A stretch of DNA of 64,000 nt. Origin: Muribaculaceae bacterium Isolate-036 (Harlan). Its GTDB lineage: Bacteria > Bacteroidota > Bacteroidia > Bacteroidales > Muribaculaceae. This document shows, in pieces, positions 18,002 through 25,530 of this stretch. Positions within the stretch are counted from its first letter, which is position 1; each line of letters opens with the position of its first letter. Location: assembly GCA_003833075.1 (NCBI GenBank), contig RIAY01000005.1, forward strand, positions 142,898 through 206,897, given 5' to 3'. Made by a program: the position numbers and the translations under genes. The notes beneath the pieces were generated by a model. It saw only the letters and a program-made list of their open reading frames with translations. It was not told the DNA's origin and did no database searches.

Positions 18002-19099
18002 ATGAAAAAATCATCTTCATTATTTTCCGCGTTGACAATTGCCGCGGCAACGTGCGCCTCTACCCTCTCTGCCGCAAACCCCGCGCCTTCTGAAAAAGAC
18101 ATGGCGGCATACCTAATGGTTTATTTTTCAGATTCCGACCATAGCGTTCATTTTGCCATCAGTCATGACGGCTATTCGTTTACCGCTCTAAACGACAACA
18201 AACCGGTTATCTCCGGCGACACATTGGCTGACCAGAGGGGAATCCGGGATCCGCATATTTACAGAGGTCCTGACGGAGATTTCTATATGGCGATGACCGA
18301 CCTACACATTTATGCGAAAAAGCACGGTCTCCGCGAGACGGAATGGGAAAGACCGGATAAATACGGATGGGGCAACAACCGTGGACTTGTACTGATGAAA
18401 TCGTCCGACCTCATAAACTGGACTCACCATGAAACGCGTCTTGATAAACTTTTTCCTGAAGAATTCGGAGAAATCGGTTGCGCCTGGGCTCCCCAGACAA
18501 TTTATGATCCGGAGAAAGACGCGATGATGGTGTATTTCACAATAAGAAGAAAAGGCGAGCATCTCGAAGGCGCGACAAAAGACGAAAGAAAAACCAGACT
18601 CTATTACGCATATACCGACAAAGATTTCACACGACTCGTGACAATGCCGCAGAAACTCTATGAATATCCTGACGAAGAGATACAGGTGCTTGATGCCGAC
18701 ATATGCCCTCTTCCGGAAGGCGGATACGCAATGACATATGTAGCGCAGGAAAACCCCGGGGGAATCAAGATTGCTTTTTCTGACAAGATAAATACAGGTT
18801 ACAACTATATAGGAAGACAGATAGACAACGAGCCGAAAAGCTGCGAGGCTCCCAATGTCTGGAAACGCATCGGCGAGAACCGCTGGGTAGTGATGTATGA
18901 TGTGTTCAGCATCAACCCTCACAATTTCGGTTTCATCGAGACTACAGACTTCAGGACATTCATTCCTATCGGACATTTCAACGACGGTCCGATGAAATCG
19001 ACCAATTTCTCAAGTCCCAAACACGGTGCTGTCATTCAGATAACCGCTGACGAGGCAAAACGCCTCGAAAAGCGCTTCCCTTCAGCCGCCTCCAAATAA
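18002..19099 (+). CDS. Secreted glycoside hydrolase family 43-like protein
   Basis: The 365-residue protein has an N-terminal signal peptide (about residues 1-24, ending at TLSAANP). A five-bladed beta-propeller of the GH43 type follows. Likely catalytic residues are the Asp in RGIRDPHIYRGPDGD (base, about residue 78), the Asp in VLDADICPLPEGGYAMTY (written in part) and the Glu in SCEAPNVWKR (acid). Family members are arabinosidases, xylosidases or galactan hydrolases acting in the periplasm or at the surface. No SusC/SusD pair is beside it, so the target glycan cannot be inferred. An earlier in-frame start at 17990 lies inside the promoter region and is rejected. Confidence 0.82.
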   Translation: MKKSSSLFSALTIAAATCASTLSAANPAPSEKDMAAYLMVYFSDSDHSVHFAISHDGYSFTALNDNKPVISGDTLADQRGIRDPHIYRGPDGDFYMAMTDLHIYAKKHGLRETEWERPDKYGWGNNRGLVLMKSSDLINWTHHETRLDKLFPEEFGEIGCAWAPQTIYDPEKDAMMVYFTIRRKGEHLEGATKDERKTRLYYAYTDKDFTRLVTMPQKLYEYPDEEIQVLDADICPLPEGGYAMTYVAQENPGGIKIAFSDKINTGYNYIGRQIDNEPKSCEAPNVWKRIGENRWVVMYDVFSINPHNFGFIETTDFRTFIPIGHFNDGPMKSTNFSSPKHGAVIQITADEAKRLEKRFPSAASK

Positions 19100-19120
19100 A
19101 TCAAGAACGCTCCATGCTGA

Positions 19121-19164
19121 TGTCTCGCCTCTTTTTGTCAAATTTGGCAAAAAGAGGCGAGACA
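19121..19164 (+). terminator. Terminator hairpin after GH43 gene
   Basis: Nearly perfect 22-bp arms (19121-19142 and 19143-19164, one G-T type mismatch). It separates the GH43 gene from dnaK. The remaining 19165-19373 is AT-rich dnaK leader with no clear promoter box. Confidence 0.75.
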
Positions 19165-19373
19165 TTAGCCGTTTATTGAAAACACATATTTTCAACTATT
19201 TACATAAATTATAGAAAAATTTATCACGACATCGAAATTTTTAGCACATGATTTGTTAATATATTGAGTGAAACAATGAGTCCACAGATACGGTAAACCA
19301 CAAGACCGGCTTGATGTGACAATTGTTTATACGATAGAAATTGGAATAATAACATTAAAAATCTTATAGAATC

Positions 19374-21272
19374 ATGGGAAAAATTATCGGTATTGACTTA
19401 GGAACTACCAACAGCTGTGTTGCAGTGCTTGAAGGTAAAGACCCTGTTGTAATCCCCAATAACGAAGGACGCAACACCACTCCCTCGGTAGTGGCGTTTG
19501 TTGACGGAGGCGAAAGGAAAGTCGGTGATCCGGCAAAACGTCAGGCTATCACCAATCCTACACGCACTATATATTCAATCAAAAGATTCATGGGCGAGAA
19601 ATGCGATCAGGTCACTGACGAGATCAAACGCGTTCCTTATAAAGTGGTTTGCCAGAACGACATGCCCAAAGTCGACATAGACGGCAGAGACTACACTCCG
19701 CAGGAGATCTCCGCAATGATTCTTCAGAAAATGAAGAAGACCGCAGAGGATTATCTCGGTCAGCAGGTCACGGAGGCTATCATCACTGTGCCGGCTTATT
19801 TTGACGATTCCCAGCGTCAGGCTACAAAAGACGCGGGTGAAATCGCAGGTCTGAAAGTAATGCGTATCATCAACGAACCTACTGCCGCAGCTCTTGCCTA
19901 TGGTCTTGACAAATCAAACAAGGAACAGAAAATCGCAGTGTTCGACCTTGGCGGCGGCACATTCGATATTTCTATTCTGGAACTTGGCGACGGTGTGTTC
20001 GAGGTAAAATCAACAAACGGTGACACTCACCTCGGCGGTGATGATTTCGACCACGTGATCATCGACTGGCTCGCAGATGAATTCAAAAATGACGAAGGCG
20101 TGGATCTCCGTCAGGATCCTATGGCAATGCAGCGACTCAAAGAGGCTGCCGAGAAAGCCAAGATCGAGTTGTCAAGCTCTACATCAACGGAGATAAACCT
20201 CCCCTACATCACCGCGACTGCAACAGGTCCCAAGCACCTTGTCAAAACCCTTACACGCGCCAAGTTCGAGCAGCTTGCCTCCAGGCTTATCGATGCTGTG
20301 AAAGCTCCGTGTGTCAAGGCTCTTCAGGATGCAGGCCTTTCTGCTTCCGAGATCGATGAGGTTATTCTTGTAGGTGGCTCGACACGTATTCCGGCTATCC
20401 AGACAAAAGTTAAGGAAATCTTCGGCAAAGAACCCAACAAGGGTGTTAACCCCGATGAAGTCGTTGCCATCGGTGCGGCTATTCAAGGCGGTGTGCTCAG
20501 CGGAGATGTGAAAGACGTGCTTCTGCTTGACGTTGTTCCACTCTCAATCGGTATCGAGACAATGGGTGGCGTGATGACGAAACTCATTGACGCCAACACC
20601 ACAATCCCGACACGCAAGAGCGAGGTGTTCTCGACAGCTGCCGACAATCAGCCGGAAGTGACAATCCGCGTTCTTCAGGGTGAGCGTCCTATGGCTGCCG
20701 ACGACAAACTTCTCGGCGAGTTCAACCTTGGCGGAATAGCACCTGCTCCCCGTGGTGTTCCTCAGATTGAGGTTACATTCGAGGTTGACGCCAACGGTAT
20801 CTTGAACGTAACGGCTAAGGACAAATCAACAGGTAAGGAACAATCAATCCGCATCGAAGCCTCCAGCGGTCTCAGCGATGCCGAGATACAGCGCATGCGC
20901 GATGAGGCAAAGGCAAATGAAGATGCCGACAAGAAAGCCAAAGAGCGTGCTGACAAACTCAACCATGCCGACTCTGTTATCTTCCAGACAGAGAAACAGC
21001 TCAACGAGCTTGGCGACAAGATTCCTGCTGACAAGAAATCAGCCATAGAATCCGCCCTTGAGCGTCTGAAAGAGGTTCACAAGAACCAGCTTGTAGAAGA
21101 CATCGACTCTGCTGTAAAGGCTGTAACCGATGCATTTCAGGCTGCCTCACAAGACATCTACAACGCCCAGCAGGCTGCCGGAGCAGGTGCCCAGGCGGGA
21201 CCTCAGCCCGGTGCTCAGTCTCACAACAATGAGAAAGACGTAACCGATGTAGAATTCGAGGAAGTAAAGTAA
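19374..21272 (+). CDS. dnaK: Molecular chaperone DnaK (Hsp70)
   Basis: DnaK binds unfolded protein segments in an ATP-driven cycle with DnaJ and GrpE. The 632-residue protein is full length. Its nucleotide-binding domain (1-about 375) has [29 protein letters not shown] and [16 protein letters not shown]. The substrate-binding domain follows (about 390-600), and the C terminus ends in [15 protein letters not shown], the usual DnaK tail. dnaJ and grpE are not adjacent. It stands alone between two terminators. Its last codons and its terminator occur a second time at 31777, on the far side of the restriction-modification island. Confidence 0.98.
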   Translation: MGKIIGIDLGTTNSCVAVLEGKDPVVIPNNEGRNTTPSVVAFVDGGERKVGDPAKRQAITNPTRTIYSIKRFMGEKCDQVTDEIKRVPYKVVCQNDMPKVDIDGRDYTPQEISAMILQKMKKTAEDYLGQQVTEAIITVPAYFDDSQRQATKDAGEIAGLKVMRIINEPTAAALAYGLDKSNKEQKIAVFDLGGGTFDISILELGDGVFEVKSTNGDTHLGGDDFDHVIIDWLADEFKNDEGVDLRQDPMAMQRLKEAAEKAKIELSSSTSTEINLPYITATATGPKHLVKTLTRAKFEQLASRLIDAVKAPCVKALQDAGLSASEIDEVILVGGSTRIPAIQTKVKEIFGKEPNKGVNPDEVVAIGAAIQGGVLSGDVKDVLLLDVVPLSIGIETMGGVMTKLIDANTTIPTRKSEVFSTAADNQPEVTIRVLQGERPMAADDKLLGEFNLGGIAPAPRGVPQIEVTFEVDANGILNVTAKDKSTGKEQSIRIEASSGLSDAEIQRMRDEAKANEDADKKAKERADKLNHADSVIFQTEKQLNELGDKIPADKKSAIESALERLKEVHKNQLVEDIDSAVKAVTDAFQAASQDIYNAQQAAGAGAQAGPQPGAQSHNNEKDVTDVEFEEVK

Positions 21273-21378
21273 GATACATAAAAACCAACAACATAAAAAT
21301 ATGGTGCAACTTGTTGAGTTGCACCATATTTTTATGTATATGATTCTCGTCAGATGGTAGTTTTATCGGATTTATTGG
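21254..21378 (+). repeat. Left copy of dnaK 3'-end direct repeat (island border)
   Basis: It includes the last six dnaK codons, the stop, the terminator and some following bases. It aligns along its length with 31777-31905; in the first part 26 of 28 bases match (21254-21281 against 31777-31804). Confidence 0.8.
21291..21337 (+). terminator. dnaK terminator
   Basis: Perfect 20-bp arms (21291-21310 and 21318-21337) with a 7-nt loop, 18 bp after the dnaK stop. The descending arm is T-rich. Confidence 0.9.
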
Positions 21379-21388
21379 CTTATTTCTT

Positions 21389-21575
21389 AGAAACTGTTTA
21401 AATTTATTTTCGAGGAAGTTTGAGAGTTATTTTTGAGGTGATTCCGCGAGTTGAGAAAGGAGAAACCTTTCGGTTTCGACTGCCGAAACTTGGCGGAAGC
21501 AGCCAAAAAGAACCTCAAAATTCCCGAAAGATTCTTTATAATGTTTTTTTTTCGTAATAAATTTAAACAGTTTCT
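21389..21575. mobile_element. MITE-like element with 18-bp terminal inverted repeats
   Basis: The 187-bp stretch is bounded by perfect 18-bp inverted repeats (21389-21406 and 21558-21575, outer ends AGAAACTG / CAGTTTCT). It contains no convincing gene. Minus-strand frames of 61 and 116 codons cross it but lack protein character. No clear target-site duplication is seen. It could be a non-autonomous transposable element or the shortened remnant of an IS. Confidence 0.55.
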
Positions 21576-21650
21576 TATACACGATGACATATGTAACAAG
21601 AAACCCAAACAATGGTTATAGACAATACTTTTCATTAGACTTATGAAAAC

Positions 21651-21664
21651 TAAATCGCAATTTA
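21651..21664 (+). repeat. Inversion site A of the hsdS switch
   Basis: TAAATCGCAATTTA: 5-bp arms TAAAT/ATTTA around the asymmetric core CGCA, in plus orientation. It opens the silent half hsdS cassette. The following about 140 bp nearly match those after site C. Confidence 0.8.
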
Positions 21665-21670
21665 GAGGCG

Positions 21671-22426
21671 ATGGCGCGTCAGCTCTACGACTACTGGTTC
21701 GTGCAGTTCGACTTCCCCGACGAAAATGGGAAACCATATAAGTCGAGCGGCGGCAAGATGGTTTGGAATGAGAAAATCAAACGAGAGATTCCGGAAGGAT
21801 GGGATTGTATGAATATTGGAAATTATGCACAGTGCAAAGGCGGATATGCTTTTAAGTCCAAGGATTTCGGCAATGAGGGTTTGCCTGTCATTAAAATAGG
21901 AAACATTCATGAGGACTATACACTATCGATGGCTGATTGCCTAAAAGTTACTGGTCTTTACAATCATCAGTTTACTACGAATAAATATGATCTTGTAATT
22001 GCCATGACTGGAGCTACAATAGGGAAGTTTGCAATATCACCTTCTAAATATTGGGTAAATCAACGAGTAGGACGGTTTGATCTTGGGGATAGACCATTGG
22101 AAAGACTTGGGTATCTGTTTAATTCCCTAAAACAACAGTATTTTAGAAAACAGGTCTTTCAAATAGCAGGCGGATGTGCACAACCCAATATTAGTAATGA
22201 CCAAATAGATTCAATTTTAATTTTAAAACCGACTGATATACTTTTAGATAAGTATAATAAAACGTGTATGCCTTTATTAAGGTTGCTGATTAAAAATATA
22301 TTAGAGATAGAACTACTTATTGAAAAACGAGATACATTGCTGCCTCTTCTTATGAACGGTCAGGTGTCGGTTATGCCGTCAGAGGTAAATTGCGATTTAG
22401 CGGCATATTTTGTTATATTGGGGTAA
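21671..22426 (+). pseudogene. hsdS: Silent hsdS cassette: second target-recognition domain only
   Basis: The 251-residue frame lacks a first target-recognition domain. It opens with the central linker also found in the full hsdS (MARQLYDYWFVQFDFPDENG, identical in both). A distinct recognition domain follows (about residues 44-215), and the end has the common LLPLLMNGQVSVMP block. In-frame bases before the ATG still encode LNRNLEA, then meet a stop (TGA), so no N-terminal domain is attached. The cassette is bounded by site A and site B. I read it as a storage cassette that can be joined to a first domain by recombination, not as a decayed gene. Expression in the present arrangement is unlikely but not excluded. 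Confidence 0.8.
22386..22399 (-). repeat. Inversion site B of the hsdS switch
   Basis: Exact reverse complement of site A. It lies at the end of the silent cassette, where the plus strand reads VNCDL. Confidence 0.8.
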
Positions 22427-22435
22427 AAAACGTCA

Positions 22436-23428
22436 ATGAAAGAGGCTATAATTGATGGGACCATTGCTAAGATGAGCGGTGGTTTGACACCTGCGCAGCT
22501 GTACGAGTTGCGCAAGACGCTCGAACAAGAGCTGAGCGGCTATGAAATAGTGGTAACTCCTTGTCAGAAGGAGCGCACAAAACAAGCCAATGAGGAACTG
22601 CTCAGCAGCTTCATCTCCGCCAAAAGAATCGAGGGGTGCTCGGAGAAAACGCTGAATTACTATCAAAACACTATAAGTGTTTGGCTTACGACTATCAGCA
22701 TGGAGCTGCGTGAAGTCACTACTAACGACATACGTCGCTATCTCTCGGAGTTTCAAGCCAAAAACAATTCGAGCAAGACAACAATTGACAATATTCGTCG
22801 CATCTTCTCCAGTTTCTTCTCATGGCTTGAAGACGAGGACTATATCGTAAAAAGTCCCGTAAGGCGCATACATAAAGTGCGGTCGGAAATCACTGTTAAG
22901 GAAACTATAAGCGACGAACAGTTGGAAACTCTCCGGGATTCATGCAAAGAACTGCGAGACTTGGCTATGATTGATTTTCTCGTCTCAACCGGAGTGCGTG
23001 TAGGAGAATTGGTTAATATCAATATTTCCGACATCAATTTTAATGAACGTCAATGCGTTGTACTTGGCAAAGGGAATAAAGAGCGGACGGTATATTTCAA
23101 TGCCCGCGCCAAGGTGCATCTACAGAACTATCTCGCCTCGCGTAACGATTGCGAGTCAGCTCTTTTCGTTGCCTTATCGAAACCTAACAATCGTCTGACG
23201 ATAAGTGGTGTAGAGAATCGGCTCAGAGAATTGGGAAAAGTGGCAAAGGTCGGAAGAATACATCCTCATAAGTTCCGCCGGACATTGGCGACAATGGCAA
23301 TCGATAAAGGTATGCCAATCGAACAGGTGCAACGACTTCTCGGTCACTGCAAGATTGACACCACGTTACATTATGCTATGGTCAATCAGAACAACGTAAA
23401 AATCGCTCACCGCAAGTTCCTCGGATAG
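22436..23428 (+). CDS. Tyrosine recombinase (probable hsdS invertase)
   Basis: The 330-residue protein has the two-part layout of Xer/integrase enzymes. A SAM-like core-binding domain spans about residues 55-140 (ISAKRIEGCSEKTLNYYQN) and a catalytic domain about 155-330. Catalytic residues are visible: Arg in STGVRVGELVN (about 186), His and Arg in HPHKFRRTLATMA (about 277-283), the GH pair in RLLGHCKIDTTLHYAMV (about 302) and the Tyr in the same motif (about 313). It starts 9 bp after the silent cassette and lies between the two plus-strand hsdS units. Tyrosine recombinases in this position in type I loci invert specificity cassettes, so this is the likely role. It could also act as integrase of the whole island. 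Confidence 0.9.
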   Translation: MKEAIIDGTIAKMSGGLTPAQLYELRKTLEQELSGYEIVVTPCQKERTKQANEELLSSFISAKRIEGCSEKTLNYYQNTISVWLTTISMELREVTTNDIRRYLSEFQAKNNSSKTTIDNIRRIFSSFFSWLEDEDYIVKSPVRRIHKVRSEITVKETISDEQLETLRDSCKELRDLAMIDFLVSTGVRVGELVNINISDINFNERQCVVLGKGNKERTVYFNARAKVHLQNYLASRNDCESALFVALSKPNNRLTISGVENRLRELGKVAKVGRIHPHKFRRTLATMAIDKGMPIEQVQRLLGHCKIDTTLHYAMVNQNNVKIAHRKFLG

Positions 23429-23450
23429 CCCGAATATCAGCGATTTTCAT

Positions 23451-23479
23451 TAACTTTGCAGTCAAAACGCCTGCAAAGT
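23451..23479 (+). promoter_or_regulatory. Promoter-like box inside a perfect inverted repeat before hsdS
   Basis: TAACTTTG (23451-23458) fits the -7 consensus. It overlaps the left arm of a perfect 9-bp inverted repeat (ACTTTGCAG 23453-23461, CTGCAAAGT 23471-23479) that ends exactly before the start codon at 23480. No -33 TTTG is found. It could be an operator or a translation-controlling hairpin. Confidence 0.45.
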
Positions 23480-24739
23480 ATGAATTACATTGCCATTAAA
23501 GACATAGTACGAAGTGTCTCTCAAACGCACAAGTTTGAGAAAGATTATTTAAAAGCTGTTAACACCTCAGATGTATTCGGAGGTGAGTTGCTTGATGTCC
23601 CATATTCTGAAACTACTTCGCTTAAAGGGCAATTCAAGAAAACGATTCAATTCAATGATATTCTATTTAGCGAGATAAGACCTGCAAACCGTAGATTTGG
23701 CAGAGTGAACATCAAAGATACAGCCGATTATGTAGTCTCTACTAAACTTATGGTGCTTCGCAAGTTTAATGAAGATGTGGACCTTGACTATTTCTATTAT
23801 TGCCTTACGAATCAATCATTTCTTGAAACACTCCAACGTAGAGCTGAAAATAGAATCGGCTCGTTTCCTCAAATTACATTTGACCTATTAGGAGATTATA
23901 GATTTCCTATACCAACATTGGCTGAACAGAAACGAATTGCTTCAGTTATTGCAAACATAGACTCCAAAATTAGAATTAACCGTGAGATAAATCGCAATTT
24001 AGAGGCTATGGCACGTCAGCTCTACGACTACTGGTTCGTGCAGTTCGACTTCCCCGACGAGAATGGGAAGCCATATAAGTCGAGCGGCGGCAAGATGGTT
24101 TGGAATGAGAAAATCAAACGAGAGATTCCGGAGGGATGGAAAATTGTGTCTCTACCTACGATTGCTACATTCACAAATGGATTAGCGTGTCAAAAGTTTA
24201 GACCAAAATCGGAAGATGAGAAGCTTCCGGTGATTAAAATTCGGGAGATGAGAGATGGAATTACCTCTGAAAGTGAATGGGTCGCAGCAGATATTCCAGA
24301 TGCCGTAAAAGTTTATGATGGAGATATTCTTTTTTCGTGGTCGGCATCGTTAGAAGTAATGATATGGACTGGCGGAGAGGGTGGTCTTAATCAACATATT
24401 TTTAAAGTTGAGCCAAAATCCTATTATCCTAAAGCATTTGTTTACATCCAAATTCTTGATTACATTTCTGTATTTAAAGGGATCGCCGAGGCTCGAAAGA
24501 CTACTATGGGTCATATAACTCAGGATCACTTGAACCAAAGTCAAATTGTCATTCCTGCCTCGAAGTCAATTTTGCAGGCTTTTGAGAATACAATCTCTCC
24601 CATTGTTAATCTTTTCGTCAAATTGAGCCAACAGTCTAAGCAATTAATGAGACAGCGCGATAAGCTTCTTCCACTTCTGATGAACGGTCAGGTGTCAGTC
24701 ATGCCGCGAGAGATAAATTGCGATTTATCTCACGGTTAA
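23480..24739 (+). CDS. hsdS: Type I restriction-modification specificity subunit, full length, plus-strand copy
   Basis: HsdS selects the DNA target of the HsdR2M2S complex through two recognition domains. From the ATG at 23480 the protein has 419 residues. The first recognition domain spans about 1-150, the central conserved helix about 150-180 (NREINRNLEAMARQLYDYWF), the second recognition domain about 225-385, and the closing conserved helix has LLPLLMNGQVSVMP. Site C lies in the central helix and site D at the C terminus. The gene runs convergent to the operon copy and overlaps it by 41 bp. It is not behind hsdM, so it depends on its own promoter or serves as donor of domains. The TTG start at 23456 is rejected because it lies in the promoter repeat. 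Confidence 0.9.
   Translation: MNYIAIKDIVRSVSQTHKFEKDYLKAVNTSDVFGGELLDVPYSETTSLKGQFKKTIQFNDILFSEIRPANRRFGRVNIKDTADYVVSTKLMVLRKFNEDVDLDYFYYCLTNQSFLETLQRRAENRIGSFPQITFDLLGDYRFPIPTLAEQKRIASVIANIDSKIRINREINRNLEAMARQLYDYWFVQFDFPDENGKPYKSSGGKMVWNEKIKREIPEGWKIVSLPTIATFTNGLACQKFRPKSEDEKLPVIKIREMRDGITSESEWVAADIPDAVKVYDGDILFSWSASLEVMIWTGGEGGLNQHIFKVEPKSYYPKAFVYIQILDYISVFKGIAEARKTTMGHITQDHLNQSQIVIPASKSILQAFENTISPIVNLFVKLSQQSKQLMRQRDKLLPLLMNGQVSVMPREINCDLSHG
23988..24001 (+). repeat. Inversion site C of the hsdS switch
   Basis: Identical to site A. It lies in the central linker of the full hsdS and reads INRNL in frame. The identity with site D (inverted) extends upstream to 26 bp (23976-24001 against 24714-24739). 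Confidence 0.85.
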
Positions 24740-25265
24740 GAGCAATCTTTCGATCTATATCATGGAGAAGCAGTCCAATTGCTTTTTGATTTGCTAAATC
24801 AGGAATAAAAACAGTTAAATCTTTTATCCGATCAGGGGTGGTGTGTCTGATTTTCGTTTGTTGAGCACCTGCGGCTAATTGTTGCTTTACTATCTTGGAA
24901 GGGAGAAGATAATAGCAAAAGTTTCGGTCAAGTTTTGATTCATAAGGTGTAACCAATGCCACATCCTGACTTTGAATGTATTTTCCCGATTCAGGAATCA
25001 TAGCTGTACTTCCAAGCAGACCGGGAGTCTGTTCTGTCAGAGGTGTAATGATGTCTCCTTCGCTAAGAATGAATTCCGGCTTTACCGGCCCTGTAAAGTA
25101 CAAATCATTCTTGGAGGTATTATCTTTAAAGCCACCACCCTGATAATCAAAATGGCCGAGAGTAAGGCGCATAAGTTTTCCCTCAGTCGCATAATATTCT
25201 CCTGCAAGTGAGGCACCACGACGGACATCAATCAGTTCACCAAGTTTGTATTTCTTCAATTGCAT
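24699..25265 (-). CDS. hsdS: Half-length HsdS in the operon position (first recognition domain only)
   Basis: The 188-residue protein has one target-recognition domain (about 1-150) and the beginning of the central helix, ending DRKIALNREINRNLSLAA and a stop just past site D. A normal HsdS is about twice as long. It is the last gene of the minus-strand operon, 1 bp after the small membrane protein gene. Inversion between sites C and D would join it in frame to LEAMARQ and the second recognition domain now on the plus strand. Half-size HsdS proteins can pair and recognise symmetric sites in some type I systems, so the present form may be active with altered specificity or may be the off state. 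Confidence 0.88.
   Translation of the reverse strand: MQLKKYKLGELIDVRRGASLAGEYYATEGKLMRLTLGHFDYQGGGFKDNTSKNDLYFTGPVKPEFILSEGDIITPLTEQTPGLLGSTAMIPESGKYIQSQDVALVTPYESKLDRNFCYYLLPSKIVKQQLAAGAQQTKIRHTTPDRIKDLTVFIPDLANQKAIGLLLHDIDRKIALNREINRNLSLAA
24714..24727 (-). repeat. Inversion site D of the hsdS switch
   Basis: Exact reverse complement of sites A and C. It is coding on both strands: INCDL at the end of the plus-strand hsdS and INRNL at the end of the minus-strand half hsdS. Confidence 0.85.
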
Positions 25266-25266
25266 T

Positions 25267-25530
25267 TTAATTACGTTTCAGGCGTTTTTCAAGTAAAAAC
25301 TTTCGTGTGTATAAATCCCGTTCACTACTTGACATTGGGAATAGGCTAACATCTTCCATGGCATCCAGTTCATCTTTGATGGATTGGATTTCATCTTTAC
25401 GCTGTTTCCGATAAATTCTATATAGTACAATAATAGCAGCAAGAACAGCCAACAACGATAACAAACCAGCATAATCGTTAAGACAAGCGAAAATCTCCAT
25501 AAACTTCATAATTATAATAAACTTGAACAT
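25267..25530 (-). CDS. Small single-pass membrane protein in the RM operon
   Basis: The 87-residue protein has one hydrophobic helix (about residues 18-40, YAGLLSLLAVLAAIIVLY) followed by a charged, probably helical tail (about 41-87, with KQRKDEIQSIKDELDAMED). The start at 25530 overlaps the rhuM stop as TAATG, which suggests coupled translation; in-frame ATGs at 25509 and 25500 are alternatives. I do not recognise the family. The tight position between rhuM and hsdS suggests that it belongs to the system, perhaps placing a component at the membrane, but this is inference. Confidence 0.7.
   Translation of the reverse strand: MFKFIIIMKFMEIFACLNDYAGLLSLLAVLAAIIVLYRIYRKQRKDEIQSIKDELDAMEDVSLFPMSSSERDLYTRKFLLEKRLKRN

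Noticed and set aside
21387..21737. Minus-strand frame of 116 codons next to the silent cassette
   Set aside because: It spans the MITE-like element and runs into the cassette on the other strand; no protein character.
23453..23479. Invertible promoter formed by the 9-bp inverted repeat
   Set aside because: The arms are only 9 bp apart, too close for a recombinase to flip, and do not match the 14-bp sites A-D.
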